This document shows, one piece after another, positions 15,357-24,007 of a stretch of 64,000 nt of DNA. The position numbers were made by a program, and so were the translations under genes. The notes beneath the pieces are model-generated. The model worked only from the letters and a program-made list of their open reading frames with translations, ran no database searches and had not been told where the DNA came from. The first letter of the stretch is position 1; each line of letters begins with the position of its first letter. Origin of the DNA: Dietzia sp. B32 (GTDB lineage Bacteria > Actinomycetota > Actinomycetes > Mycobacteriales > Mycobacteriaceae); NCBI RefSeq assembly GCF_024732245.1, contig NZ_CP093845.1, positions 1,736,001 to 1,800,000 of the forward strand. The letters are read 5' to 3'.

Positions 15357-16429
15357 GTGCTCATTAAGCCACGCCCGGTGATCATCGGCAGGTCCTTCGC
15401 GTAGACCAGTCCGGGCTCGGCCGCCACGACCGCCTCGACCGCGTTGACCAGCCGCATCGCGGTGATGAGCATGCCGGAGACATTATGGTCTCCGTGCTCG
15501 GCGTGGTGGCCGAACTCCACCCGCATCGCGGGCTCGCCGGCGATCTCGACGCGGTAGCAACCGTCCCCGTGGTCGGGCCGGGGCCAGTCGGGAGCCTGGT
15601 CGGGCGCGGTGCGGGTGACGTGTTCCAGGACGATGCGGTCCTCGCCGTCGACCTGTCCCACCACCTCGAACCGCAACGCCGCCTGCGTCCCCGCCGGGAC
15701 CTCACACGCCAGCAGGGTCAGGTCGCGGTTCGCGGGCAGACGTTCGTGACGCTCTACCAGCGGCTCGTCCAGCGTCACGTCGAGCGCGGCGGCGAGCTGG
15801 CGGATCACCGATCCCCACCCCGCCGCGAGCATCCCCGGCCGCAGGAGCGGAGGCAGCGTGTCCATGGGGCCGCCGAAGCCGAACAGCCGCCGCATGGTCT
15901 CGCCCTGGTGGTACACGGAATAGTCCGCGATCTCGCCCACACGGATGTGGTCGATACGCCGGGACAGGCTCGTCATGGCCAGTGGGAGCACGTCGTTGGC
16001 GAAGCCCGGGTCGATGCCGTTGACATGCAGCGTCGCGCCGCCCTCCCGCCCGGCGGCGACCAGCTCGGAGATCATCTCCTCGGGCAGCGTGCCGTGCGGG
16101 TACTGGAGCAGGACGGGGCCGGAGGCCACCACGTTGACGCCCGCGCGCAGGAAGCGGTCGAAGTCGGAGATCGCCTCCATGAACCGGGTCTCGGTCTCAG
16201 CGGTGTAGACCACCACGTCCGGCTCCAGCGCGAGCAGCGCGGCCCGGTCGTCGGTCGCGGGCACACCCAGGTCGCGGTCCATCCCGGCGAGCCGACCGGC
16301 GTCCACGCCGACCTTGGCCCGGTCGGAGACGAAGACGCCCACCAGCTCCAACTCGGGCCGGGCATCGATCGCCTCGACGGCCATCCGGCCCAGATACCCC
16401 GTCGACCATTCCACCACCCGGATCGTCAT
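15353..16429 (-). CDS. NAD(P)-dependent reductase/dehydrogenase of the dihydrodipicolinate-reductase-like type
   Basis: The 358-residue protein starts at ATG 16429 directly with a Rossmann strand, IRVVEWSTGYLGRMAVEAI, followed by LELVGVFVSD. This pattern belongs to the actinobacterial amine-dehydrogenase/dihydrodipicolinate-reductase-like family that is often found beside lipid-metabolism genes. A conserved NGIDPGFANDVLPL segment follows in the catalytic domain. The substrate is unknown. The 4-nt overlap with two lipase genes suggests a role in processing an ester-derived product, which is inference. TAGTGT lies 8 nt before the start, so a nearly leaderless transcript is possible. Confidence 0.78.
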   Translation of the reverse strand: MTIRVVEWSTGYLGRMAVEAIDARPELELVGVFVSDRAKVGVDAGRLAGMDRDLGVPATDDRAALLALEPDVVVYTAETETRFMEAISDFDRFLRAGVNVVASGPVLLQYPHGTLPEEMISELVAAGREGGATLHVNGIDPGFANDVLPLAMTSLSRRIDHIRVGEIADYSVYHQGETMRRLFGFGGPMDTLPPLLRPGMLAAGWGSVIRQLAAALDVTLDEPLVERHERLPANRDLTLLACEVPAGTQAALRFEVVGQVDGEDRIVLEHVTRTAPDQAPDWPRPDHGDGCYRVEIAGEPAMRVEFGHHAEHGDHNVSGMLITAMRLVNAVEAVVAAEPGLVYAKDLPMITGRGLMST

Positions 16430-16492
16430 GGGCACCGACACTATCCGTCGCCCCGACCCGGCGGTTGCCGCTTCCACACACCGGCCCTACGG

Positions 16493-18262
16493 TCAACTCC
16501 TGTGGGGAGAGGGCCCCCGGTCGGCGACATCCTTCGCCGCGTCGGGGTCCTGCGCCTGTCGGAAGCCGCCGACGTGGGCCTCGTCGCGCATCCGCTCGCT
16601 CATGTGTGGGTAGTGCAGCTCGAACGCGGGGCGCTCGGAGCGGATCCGGGGCAACACCGCGAAGTTGTGGCGCGGCGGCGGGCAGGAGGTCGCCCACTCG
16701 AGGGAGTTGCCCGCGCCCCACGGGTCGTCGACGGTGACAATCGGACCGTAGCGCCAGCTCTTGATGATGTTCCAGATGAACGGGAGCATCGCGATGCCGA
16801 GGATGAACGAGCCGACCGTGGAGATCTGGTTGAGGACCGTGAAATTGTCCGTTGCCAGGTAGTCGGCGTAGCGGCGCGGCATGCCCTGGTTGCCCAGCCA
16901 GTGCTGGACGAGAAAAGTCGTGTGGAAGCCGATGAACATCAGCCAGAAGTGCCACTTGCCCAGTGTCTCGTCGTACATCCGGCCCGTCATCTTGGGGAAC
17001 CAGAAGTACACGCCGGCGAAGGTGGCGAACACGATGGTGCCGAAGAGCGTGTAGTGGAAGTGCGCCACGATGAAATACGAGTCGTGGATGTGGAAGTCGA
17101 TCGGCGCCGACGCCATCATGATGCCGGTCAGCCCGCCGAACAGGAACGTGACCATGAACCCGAGCGCGAACAGCATCGGAGTCTCGAAGGTGATCTTGCC
17201 CTTCCAGATTGTGCCGATCCAGTTGAAGAACTTCACGCCGGTCGGGACCGCGATCAGATAGGACATGAACGAGAAGAACGGCAGCAGGACCGCACCGGTG
17301 GCGAACATGTGGTGCGCCCACACCGCCATCGACAGCGCCGCGATCGCCAGGGTCGCGAAGACAAGTCCGGCGTAGCCGAACAGCGGCTTGCGCGCGAAGA
17401 CCGGAAAGACCTCGGAGACGATGCCGAAGAACGGCAATGCCACCACGTACACCTCGGGGTGGCCGAAGAACCAGAACAGGTGCTGCCAGAGGATGGCGCC
17501 CCCGTTCCCGGGGTCGTAGATGCGCCCGCCGAAGGTGCGGTCGTAGAACACCCCCATGGCCGCAGCGGTGAGCAGCGGGAAGATCAGAAGGATCAGAACC
17601 GACGTGATCAGCACATTCCAGGTGAAGATCGGCATCCGGAACATGGTCATACCCGGCGCACGAAGGCAGATGATGGTGGTGACGAAGTTGACTGCACCGA
17701 GGATGGTGCCGATCCCGCCGATGCCGACACCGAGGATCCACAGGTCCGCGCCCACGTTCGGGGAATGGATCTTGTCCGCCAGCGGCATGTACATGGTCCA
17801 GCCGAAAGCGGCCGCGCCGCCGGGGGTCAGGAAACCGGTAAGCGCCACAGTCGCGCCGAACGTGAAGAGCCAGAAGCCGAACGCGTTGAGTCGCGGGAAC
17901 GCGACGTCGGGCGCGCCGATCTGGAGCGGCATCACGTAGTTGCCGATGCCGATCACGATGGGGGTGGCATAGAAGAGCAGCATCACGGTGCCGTGCATGG
18001 TGAACAGCTGGTTGTACTGCTCATTCGACAGGAACTGCATCCCCGGAAGGAAGAGCTCAGCGCGGATGAGCAGCGCCATGAGCCCGCCGGCGAAGAAGAA
18101 CACGAAGCACGTGACGATGTACATGATGCCGATCAGCTTGTGATCGGTCGTCGTCAGCATCTTCCACACGAACGCGCCCGGCCGACCTCCACCTGTGGGG
18201 ACCCCCGGCGGGTGGTCGAGCTGGTGGGCCAGGCGCGTGGGCGGTACGAGAACTTCCGACAT
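16493..18262 (-). CDS. ctaD: cytochrome c oxidase subunit I (aa3 type)
   Basis: The 589-residue protein has twelve membrane helices and the haem-copper signature. The CuB and haem ligands are visible in [18 protein letters not shown] and [10 protein letters not shown], and the Glu of the proton channel lies beside HPEVY. It is the catalytic subunit of the terminal oxidase, reducing O2 with electrons from the cytochrome bcc complex. The ATG at 18262 follows GGAGAG with good spacing, and an upstream in-frame ATG lacks one. As in corynebacteria, ctaD stands apart from the ctaCEF-qcr cluster. It is divergent from a Crp/Fnr-type regulator, with palindromic sites in between. Confidence 0.96.
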   Translation of the reverse strand: MSEVLVPPTRLAHQLDHPPGVPTGGGRPGAFVWKMLTTTDHKLIGIMYIVTCFVFFFAGGLMALLIRAELFLPGMQFLSNEQYNQLFTMHGTVMLLFYATPIVIGIGNYVMPLQIGAPDVAFPRLNAFGFWLFTFGATVALTGFLTPGGAAAFGWTMYMPLADKIHSPNVGADLWILGVGIGGIGTILGAVNFVTTIICLRAPGMTMFRMPIFTWNVLITSVLILLIFPLLTAAAMGVFYDRTFGGRIYDPGNGGAILWQHLFWFFGHPEVYVVALPFFGIVSEVFPVFARKPLFGYAGLVFATLAIAALSMAVWAHHMFATGAVLLPFFSFMSYLIAVPTGVKFFNWIGTIWKGKITFETPMLFALGFMVTFLFGGLTGIMMASAPIDFHIHDSYFIVAHFHYTLFGTIVFATFAGVYFWFPKMTGRMYDETLGKWHFWLMFIGFHTTFLVQHWLGNQGMPRRYADYLATDNFTVLNQISTVGSFILGIAMLPFIWNIIKSWRYGPIVTVDDPWGAGNSLEWATSCPPPRHNFAVLPRIRSERPAFELHYPHMSERMRDEAHVGGFRQAQDPDAAKDVADRGPSPHRS

Positions 18263-18317
18263 GTCGCTCTCCGTTCGTTCGTGCACCTGAAACTAGGGCG
18301 ACTCCCTCGAAAGCGCA

Positions 18318-18331
18318 TTGACCTAGGTCAA
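18318..18331. promoter_or_regulatory. perfect 14-bp palindrome TTGACCTAGGTCAA between ctaD and crp-like gene
   Basis: TTGACCTAGGTCAA is exactly self-complementary and lies in the 120-nt divergent region, 56 nt from the ctaD start. Its TTGA-N6-TCAA arms resemble the half-sites of Fnr/Crp-family operators. Recognition by the adjacent regulator is inference. Confidence 0.6.
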
Positions 18332-18336
18332 CATTG

Positions 18337-18352
18337 TGTGAGGAACGACACA
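18337..18352. promoter_or_regulatory. Crp/GlxR-type half-matching site
   Basis: TGTGA and ACACA are separated by 6 nt. The actinobacterial Crp/GlxR consensus is TGTGA-N6-TCACA, so there is one mismatch in the right arm. In Corynebacterium, terminal oxidase genes including ctaD are known GlxR targets, which fits the position. Confidence 0.45.
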
Positions 18353-18382
18353 GGGAACGATCTGCGCGCCCACACTGGAGGT

Positions 18383-19078
18383 ATGACCGCACACGAGCAC
18401 GACTCCGGGTTCGCCGGGTCCGCACTGTTCGCGGGCTCGATCCTGTTCGCCTCGCTGCCGGCCCGGTGCGGGGCCGCCCTGGCCGCCTCGTCGCGGACGA
18501 GTACGGCGAGGCCGGGTGCGGTGGTGCAGGTCACCGGGGAACCCGTGGGCCGTCTGGTGGTGATCACGGCCGGGGCCCTCCACCTCGCCCGGGAGGACCG
18601 GTCCGGCCACCAGCGTCACGTTCGGGTCCTCGGCCCCGGGAGCCATCTCGGACTGGTGGAGTTCGCCCTGGGCTGCCCTGCCCGTCACACCGTCGTCGCC
18701 GCGGAGGCCACCACATTGACCAGCGTCTCGCATGACGCGCTCCGATCAGCTGCCGCCGCGTGCCCGGTGCTCAACGACTCGATCACCCGCGAACTGGCGT
18801 GGAAGGTGGTCGAGTGCGAACAGCACCTCGCGTCCTTCGCCTCGGAGGACGTGCTCACGCGACTGTCCACCTACCTCGTGTCGTTGCCCGGGTCGCCCCG
18901 CCCGGACGGGAGGATCCGGGTGCGCCTGCCGATGGCTCAGTCCGACCTCGCCACGCACCTGGGGACGACCCCGGAGACGCTGAGCCGTCGACTGCACGAC
19001 CTCATCGACTCCCGGGCCGTCGAGAGGGTCGCGCGGCGGGAGTTCGACCTCGATCACCGGCGGCTCTCCGGCGCCTGA
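18383..19078 (+). CDS. Crp/Fnr-family transcriptional regulator
   Basis: The 231-residue protein has a cyclic-nucleotide-binding-like beta barrel (about residues 20-120), a dimer helix and a Crp-type winged helix at about residues 183-206 (PMAQSDLATHLGTTPETLSRRL). The cNMP pocket is not canonical. Its four cysteines (29, 98, 127, 145) are not spaced like the Fe-S ligands of E. coli Fnr, so the signal is unclear. The ATG is only 1 nt after GGAGG (18377-18381), an unusually short spacing. It is divergent from ctaD and is probably its regulator. It is convergent with the metalloprotease gene. Confidence 0.85.
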   Translation: MTAHEHDSGFAGSALFAGSILFASLPARCGAALAASSRTSTARPGAVVQVTGEPVGRLVVITAGALHLAREDRSGHQRHVRVLGPGSHLGLVEFALGCPARHTVVAAEATTLTSVSHDALRSAAAACPVLNDSITRELAWKVVECEQHLASFASEDVLTRLSTYLVSLPGSPRPDGRIRVRLPMAQSDLATHLGTTPETLSRRLHDLIDSRAVERVARREFDLDHRRLSGA

Positions 19079-19084
19079 GCACAT

Positions 19085-21103
19085 TCACCAGATGCTGACG
19101 CGTTCCTCGGGGGCGAGCCACAGCCCGTCGCCCTCGGTGACACCGAAGGCGGCGTGGAAGTCCTCGAGGTTCTTCACCACCTGGTTGCAGCGGAACTCCG
19201 GCGGGGAGTGCGGGTCCACGGCGAGCCGGCGGGCCGCCTCCTCGGCGCGGGTCTTGGTGCGCCACACGATCGCCCACGAGGTGATGAGCCGCTGGATGCC
19301 GGTCATCCCGTCGATCTCCGGGCCCACGTCGGCGCCGTCGGCGGGCTCACCGTCGGCGCCCTGCGCCAGCCGGTAGGCCAGCAGCGCGATCGTGAGACCG
19401 CCCAGGTCACCGATGTTCTCCCCCACCGTGAAGGCCCCGTTGACGTGGTCCTTGGCAGTGTCCAGGCCATCCGGGGTGAGGCCCTCGTACTGTGCGATCA
19501 GCGCCTCCACGCGGGTTCCGAACGCCGCGCGATCGTCGTCGGTCCACCAGTCGACCAGGTTGCCGTCGCCGTCGTACTTCGATCCCTGATCGTCGAAACC
19601 GTGACCGATCTCGTGCCCGATCACGGCACCGATCGCGCCGTAGTTCGCGGCGTCGTCCGCGTCGGCGTCGAAGAACGGCGGCTGCAGGATGGCGGCCGGG
19701 AAGACGATCTCGTTCATCACCGGGTTGTAGTACGCGTTGACCGTCTGCGGGGTCATGTGCCACTCGTCGCGATCGACCGGGCCTCCGAGCTTGCCCAGCT
19801 CGTAACCGTGCTCGAACTCGGCGGAGCGGCGGACATTGCCTACCAGATCGTCGGCGCGGACCTCTAGCGCCGAGTAGTCACGCCACTTCTCGGGGTAGCC
19901 GATCTTGGGCACGAACGCCTCGAGCTTCGCGAGCGCGCGCTCGCGGGTGGCCGGGGTCATCCACGGCAGCGCGCTGATGGAGTACCGGTAGGCGGCGGTG
20001 AGGTTCTCGACCAGCTCGACCATGCGGGCCTTGTGGCCGGGAGGGAAGTGTCGGGCGACGTATTCCTTGCCCACCTCCTCGCCAAGGGCGGCCTCGACCG
20101 CGCCGACGCCACGCTTCCAGCGGGCCTTGATCTCCTCGGTGCCGGACATGGCGGTGCCGTAGAAGCGGAAGTTCTCGTCCACCAGCTCGGCGGTCAGGTA
20201 CGGCGCGCGGGAGGAGACGGTCCGCCAGCGCAGCCACTGCTTCCACGTCTCTAGTGGTTCGGTGGCCCACAGTCCGGCCACAGCGGTGAGGAAGTCCGGC
20301 TGCATCGCGACGAGCCGGCCGAACGTCTCCTCGGTACCGCCGAGCTCGCGGGCCCACTCATGCCACGGGAAGCCGGGCGCCAGTTGCGGCAGCTCGTCCC
20401 AGGTGACGGGGTTGTAGGTCTTGTCGGCGTCGCGGCGGGCCACGACGTCCCAGTGCGCGGCGGCGATCCGGGTCTCCAGCGCGACGATCTGCTCGGCGGT
20501 CTGCCGGGCCCCGGCCCCTCCGTCCGCGTCGTCGACCAGTCCGGCGAGGTCGAGCATCCGGGCGATGTGCTCGGTGTACTGCTCGCGCATCTCCGCGTAC
20601 TGGTCCTCGCGGTAGAAGGACTCGTCGGGCAGCCCGATGCCGTACTGGACCAGGTAGAGGATGTACTCGCTCGAGTTCTTGGCGTCGTTGTTGACGTAGG
20701 CGCCGATCAGCCCGCCGACGCCCACCTTCTCCAGCCGCGCCATGGCCAGGGCGAGGGAGTCGGCGTCGCTCGCGCCGTCGATCTCGGCCAGGTCGGGGGC
20801 GAGCGCCGCCACGCCCGCGGCCTCGACGGCGTCGGTGTCCATGAAGGACGCGTAGAACGCGCCGATCCGCGAGTCGACCGGGGCGTCGGTGATGATGTCT
20901 CGCACCCGCTCCTCGGACAGGTCGCGCAGGGCGAGGAACGCCCCGTCGATCGGCCGGTCGGCGGGGATCACGTGATCACGGATCCAGGTGCCGTTGACGT
21001 GCTGGTAGAGGTCGTCCTGGGGTCGGACGTCCGGGTCGACGTACTGCAGGTCGAGGCCCGAGGGACGAGGGGCGTCGGTGGTGGGGATCTCGGTGGCTGT
21101 CAT
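19085..21103 (-). CDS. zmp1: M13-family zinc metallopeptidase (neprilysin/PepO/Zmp1 type)
   Basis: The 672-residue protein is the usual M13 length. It has the zinc motif HEIGHGFDDQG at about residue 496, the second zinc-ligand motif ENIGDLGGL at about residue 562, the substrate-binding NAYYNP motif, and the C-terminal Trp (VSIW). The N-terminus lacks a signal peptide, as in M. tuberculosis Zmp1 (Rv0198c), an endopeptidase affecting host responses in that pathogen. In this probably environmental organism it more likely degrades peptides. The ATG lies 6 nt after TAACCT (21115-21110), consistent with a leaderless mRNA. Confidence 0.92.
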   Translation of the reverse strand: MTATEIPTTDAPRPSGLDLQYVDPDVRPQDDLYQHVNGTWIRDHVIPADRPIDGAFLALRDLSEERVRDIITDAPVDSRIGAFYASFMDTDAVEAAGVAALAPDLAEIDGASDADSLALAMARLEKVGVGGLIGAYVNNDAKNSSEYILYLVQYGIGLPDESFYREDQYAEMREQYTEHIARMLDLAGLVDDADGGAGARQTAEQIVALETRIAAAHWDVVARRDADKTYNPVTWDELPQLAPGFPWHEWARELGGTEETFGRLVAMQPDFLTAVAGLWATEPLETWKQWLRWRTVSSRAPYLTAELVDENFRFYGTAMSGTEEIKARWKRGVGAVEAALGEEVGKEYVARHFPPGHKARMVELVENLTAAYRYSISALPWMTPATRERALAKLEAFVPKIGYPEKWRDYSALEVRADDLVGNVRRSAEFEHGYELGKLGGPVDRDEWHMTPQTVNAYYNPVMNEIVFPAAILQPPFFDADADDAANYGAIGAVIGHEIGHGFDDQGSKYDGDGNLVDWWTDDDRAAFGTRVEALIAQYEGLTPDGLDTAKDHVNGAFTVGENIGDLGGLTIALLAYRLAQGADGEPADGADVGPEIDGMTGIQRLITSWAIVWRTKTRAEEAARRLAVDPHSPPEFRCNQVVKNLEDFHAAFGVTEGDGLWLAPEERVSIW

Positions 21104-21170
21104 GTGAACAGGTTACGGAATGGTCGCGGGGCGGGCGGGCCGGACGACGACGACGAGGCGGCGCGCGTGG

Positions 21171-21773
21171 TCAGGGCAGGCCGTGGCGGGCGTTGTGGTC
21201 CTTGGCGCCCCGGTACGCGTCGATCATCCCCCAGATCCAGAACCCGAACATGATCGGCAGTCCGATCAGCACCACGGACAGTACGAGCCCCACGAAGTAG
21301 CCGCCGAGGATGCCGATCCCCTTGCCGACCTGCCCGTTGAGCATCGTCCCCAGGCCCGGCACGAGGAGGGACGCCACCAGCATCAGTGCCGGGTCCTTGC
21401 GGGCTGCCGGCGGGAACTGCCCGTAGGGCTGCATCGCTCCGTACTGCGGGTTGTGGGGCTGCATCCCGAACGGTTGCTGCCCGCCGTAGGCCTGCGCGGC
21501 CCCGTAGAACGGCTGCGCGCCGTAGTGGCCCGGGTCGAACTGGCCACCGTACTGCGAGTCGCCGTACTGAGGGTTTCGGTATTGCGGGTCGCCGTACTGG
21601 GGGTTTCCGTACTGCGGACTGCCGTACTGCTGCCCGCCGTCTGGGCTACCGCCGTACGGGTTGCCGTACCCCGAGTCGTACCCCGAGCCGTAGCCGGGCC
21701 ACTGATCGTCGCCCCGGCCGCCGAACGGGTCGTCGGGCCGGTCGGAGGCGTTGCCGTCAGCGGGAGTGTTCAT
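21171..21773 (-). CDS. Gly/Tyr/Gln-rich protein with C-terminal membrane hairpin (TM2-like)
   Basis: The 200-residue protein starts at ATG 21773. Residues 1-125 are disordered and rich in Gly, Tyr, Pro and Gln, with several degenerate PQYG[DN] repeats. The C-terminal 70 residues contain two hydrophobic helices with PGLGTMLNGQVGKGIGIL and FGFWIWGMIDAYRGAKDH, the signature of TM2-type membrane domains. The Tyr/Gln-rich repeat may mediate assembly at the membrane, and the function is unknown. It lies 67 nt downstream of the metalloprotease start on the same strand but faces its own upstream gap. Confidence 0.75.
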   Translation of the reverse strand: MNTPADGNASDRPDDPFGGRGDDQWPGYGSGYDSGYGNPYGGSPDGGQQYGSPQYGNPQYGDPQYRNPQYGDSQYGGQFDPGHYGAQPFYGAAQAYGGQQPFGMQPHNPQYGAMQPYGQFPPAARKDPALMLVASLLVPGLGTMLNGQVGKGIGILGGYFVGLVLSVVLIGLPIMFGFWIWGMIDAYRGAKDHNARHGLP

Positions 21774-21922
21774 GAATCCACAGTAACGCGGTCCCACGAC
21801 AGCCGGCGGCCACGACGACGCCCGCCGAGCCGGAGAGGGGGCAGCCGGCCAACACAATCAGCCCCGGATACGCTGCGTCTCTGCCCCACGCTGCGCCAGT
21901 GCACGATCTTGGAGGGGTTGCG

Positions 21923-22015
21923 ATGCGGGATTGGACCATTCCGCGATCGCAAGCCGACGAGACAGCACACCTCTGGCCGGGTGCGCTGGCGCGCTGCCAC
22001 CCGCGGCCCGGCTGA
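21923..22015 (+). CDS. candidate 30-codon small ORF
   Basis: ATG at 21923 is preceded by TTGGAGGGG (21909-21917), a strong ribosome binding site at about 5-nt spacing, and the frame runs 30 codons to TGA. The product (starting MRDWTIPRSQADETAH) has no membrane segment or recognisable motif. The only support is the ribosome binding site, and it could be a chance frame. Confidence 0.2.
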   Translation: MRDWTIPRSQADETAHLWPGALARCHPRPG

Positions 22016-22047
22016 CCGGGGACGACGGGCTGACCGGGGACGACGGG
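22012..22047 (+). repeat. 18-bp tandem repeat, two copies
   Basis: CTGACCGGGGACGACGGG is present twice head to tail (22012-22029 and 22030-22047), 43 nt beyond the 3' end of the DUF4395 gene. Two exact copies point to recent slippage. Confidence 0.75.
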
Positions 22048-22089
22048 CCGCGACCAGCGCGTCGGGACGAGCGTGGGCGCGAGCGGTCG

Positions 22090-22602
22090 TCAGTTCCGGG
22101 CGGTCATCCCGGGCCGTGCCCAGATGTCCGCGCAATCCACGCACGCGTCCTCCGAGACGATGCCGACCCGCTGGAGCTGCCCGTACATCCAGCAACCCAG
22201 GCAGAATCCGAGCGCCGCCTCGGCGAGCGCGGCGGCGACGAGCACGCCGAGCACGACGCTGCCGGCCACGCCGAACCCGGCGAGGAACAGCCCGAATGCG
22301 ATCGACGACATCACCAGGCCGATCATCTGCGCGAAGCGCTTGGGTGCGCCGGCGACCATCTTGGGCTCGTCGCTCACCCGGGGTGCGAGCACATGCACCG
22401 AGAGTCGGCCGAACGGCGAGTACCGCGGGCCGCCCGCCACGCGGAGCGCGAAGCCCACCGCCAGCGCCCCGGCCAACCAGGTCTGGGCCGGCGCGGGGAC
22501 GATGATCGTCACGATCGCGAGCGTCACCACGAGCGCGGCCGTGCACCGTGCTGCGTAGTCGTTGACGATTTCGGGGAAGGCGAAGGCCTCTCGCACACTC
22601 AC
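22090..22602 (-). CDS. DUF4395 membrane protein
   Basis: The start is set at GTG 22602, because AGGAG lies 7 nt upstream of it, giving 170 residues. Upstream GTG codons lie on or before that site. The protein has four predicted membrane helices. It shows the DUF4395 hallmarks: an N-terminal FPEIVNDYAARCTA, a central RYSPFGRLS-like loop after PRYSP, and the C-terminal Cys-rich GFCLGCWMYGQLQ. A terminal CVDCADIW adds a second Cys pair. In some actinobacteria this family adjoins thioredoxin-like genes, but not here. The function is unknown. Confidence 0.8.
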   Translation of the reverse strand: MSVREAFAFPEIVNDYAARCTAALVVTLAIVTIIVPAPAQTWLAGALAVGFALRVAGGPRYSPFGRLSVHVLAPRVSDEPKMVAGAPKRFAQMIGLVMSSIAFGLFLAGFGVAGSVVLGVLVAAALAEAALGFCLGCWMYGQLQRVGIVSEDACVDCADIWARPGMTARN

Positions 22603-22628
22603 AGTCTCGCTCCTCACACATGCATCGA

Positions 22629-22644
22629 TAGACCGATCGGTCTA
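22629..22644. promoter_or_regulatory. perfect 16-bp palindrome TAGACCGATCGGTCTA
   Basis: The site is exactly self-complementary and lies 27 nt upstream of the DUF4395 start, in the divergent gap to the pentapeptide-repeat gene. Palindromes of this type (AGACCG-N2-CGGTCT) are typical TetR-family operators. No TetR gene is adjacent, so it may belong to a regulon controlled from elsewhere. Confidence 0.6.
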
Positions 22645-22742
22645 CCACTCGGTCGACAGTACTCCTCCACCCGCGCGATCGCAGATACCGCAGAGCGCCG
22701 GGCCATGACCCCCGCCAGAGCACCCGACCTAGGCTGGATGTC

Positions 22743-23432
22743 GTGCCCCCACCGTTGCGTCGCCGTTCCAGCTCGCCCCGCCCGCCGGCCGCCCCCGCCC
22801 TCCCGAGGCGCGAGCAGCTCGGGCCGCCGCGCACCGAGCTCGAGGCGGACGGGGTCTGGGACGGCGTGCTGGCCTCCGTTGATCACGCACCCGGCCCGGA
22901 CGAGGGCGCAGCCCAGATCGGCGGGATGGAGATCCGGGAGTCCGTCCTCGAGGGCCTGCGCCTGAGCGGTGCGCGTGCCGACGGCCTGCGCCTGACCGAT
23001 GTGGTCGTGAGCGGCGGCGACCTCTCCGGCATGGTGGCCGACGGCGCCTCCCTGACCCGGGTGAGATTCGTGGGCTGTCGGCTGACGGGGGTCGTACTGT
23101 CCGATGCACGCCTGACCGACGTGTCGTTCGAGGACTGCCACGCCGACCTGATCAATCTGCGGATGGCGCGCCTCCAGCGGGTGCGCCTGGCCTCGACCCG
23201 GTGCAGGCAGGCGGACCTACTCGAAGCGCGCGTCGCCGATCTCACCACCGAGGGCGTCGATCTGCGCGGGGCCGCGTTCGACCGGGCCAGCCTGGCTGCC
23301 GCGGACCTGCGGGGAGCCGACCTCGAGGACATCCGTGGGGCGTCGGCGCTGCGGGGCGCGCTCATCTCACCCGAGCAGGTGCTGGGCGTCGGCCTGGCGC
23401 TGATCGGCGAGGCGGGGATCCGGGTCGAGTAG
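22743..23432 (+). CDS. pentapeptide-repeat protein
   Basis: The 229-residue protein has a Pro/Arg-rich N-terminal segment (residues 1-60), then about 25 pentapeptide repeats of the A(D/N)LXX type. Examples are LEGLRLSGARADGLRL and FDRASLAAADLRGADLEDI. They form a right-handed quadrilateral beta helix. It ends with a short capping helix (LGVGLALIGEAGI). Some members mimic DNA and protect gyrase (MfpA), but this one has an atypical leader and interrupted repeats, so its role is unknown. GTG 22743 is 7 nt after TAGGCT (22730-22735), consistent with a leaderless transcript. It converges on the next gene. Confidence 0.82.
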   Translation: MPPPLRRRSSSPRPPAAPALPRREQLGPPRTELEADGVWDGVLASVDHAPGPDEGAAQIGGMEIRESVLEGLRLSGARADGLRLTDVVVSGGDLSGMVADGASLTRVRFVGCRLTGVVLSDARLTDVSFEDCHADLINLRMARLQRVRLASTRCRQADLLEARVADLTTEGVDLRGAAFDRASLAAADLRGADLEDIRGASALRGALISPEQVLGVGLALIGEAGIRVE

Positions 23433-23512
23433 CGCGACCCACCCGGACAGGCTCTCCCGGACAGGCCCCGCCGGACGGGCGACGGGCCGGGGATTCGTCG
23501 GAACGGTGAACG

Positions 23513-23785
23513 TCAGGCCAGGTGCGAGGCGGACTCGCGCCACTGGTTGACGGCCCGGTTGATGATGGCCTGGAGTTGCAGGATCTGGTCCCGATCGGTG
23601 AGCGTGATGCCCTCGACCCCGGTACACACCCGCAGCTCGGGCACCCCACGCCCCGCGCCGTCCTCGTCGAGCATCACGGTCTCGGCAACCGACACCTGCA
23701 GGTAGGGGTCGTCGTCCGGGCCGTCGACCTCGGTGACGAGGTCCTGGCGGAATCGAGGGGTGGTCAGATCGATCGCGTTGTTCAT
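23513..23785 (-). CDS. small conserved-looking hypothetical protein, 90 aa
   Basis: ATG 23785 is preceded by GGGAG and by a good sigma-A promoter (23819-23846). The product is soluble and acidic with predicted strands (RFRQDLVTEVDGP, LQVSVAETVMLDEDG, ELRVCTGVEGITL) and a C-terminal helix (DQILQLQAIINRAVNQW). There is no membrane segment or signal. I do not recognise the family. The clear promoter and balanced codon use make it a real gene. It is convergent with the pentapeptide-repeat gene. Confidence 0.72.
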   Translation of the reverse strand: MNNAIDLTTPRFRQDLVTEVDGPDDDPYLQVSVAETVMLDEDGAGRGVPELRVCTGVEGITLTDRDQILQLQAIINRAVNQWRESASHLA

Positions 23786-23818
23786 GAGGGGCACTCCCGA
23801 CTGGTCGGTGGGATTGCC

Positions 23819-23846
23819 TTAATAGTAGGTGAGAAACAGAGGTCAA
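23819..23846 (-). promoter_or_regulatory. sigma-A-type promoter (TTGACC-N16-TATTAA)
   Basis: On the minus strand TTGACC (23846-23841) is separated by 16 nt from TATTAA (23824-23819) in an AT-enriched stretch. Transcription would start near 23812, leaving a 27-nt leader with the ribosome binding site of the 90-residue gene. This is the clearest -35/-10 pair I found in the window. Confidence 0.6.
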
Positions 23847-24007
23847 CACACGCGTGGGACAGCGTGTTACAGGTTGTGATGAACCCGTGACCCACACCAC
23901 TCGCCGCGGCCCCCACCTCGCCTTCTCCCCCGGCCGGTCCTGGACGGATGTGAGAAAAGTTGCGTGAGTTGCTTGTGTGACTGGAGGGGCTGACACATAC
24001 TCACCCC

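Larger units (their letters stand above)
21774..22089. other. 316-bp gap between TM2-like and DUF4395 genes
   Basis: There is no confident gene. It holds the short candidate ORF at 21923 and an 18-bp tandem repeat at 22012-22047. Otherwise it is GC-rich sequence with no palindrome that I could find. Confidence 0.5.

Noticed and set aside
15485-19078. Plus-strand frame of 1197 codons across the lipase, reductase and ctaD genes
   Set aside because: It lies opposite three well-supported minus-strand genes, has low-complexity Arg/His/Gly-rich translation and no domain. Only its last 232 codons, the Crp-like gene, are real. Long antisense frames are expected at this GC content.
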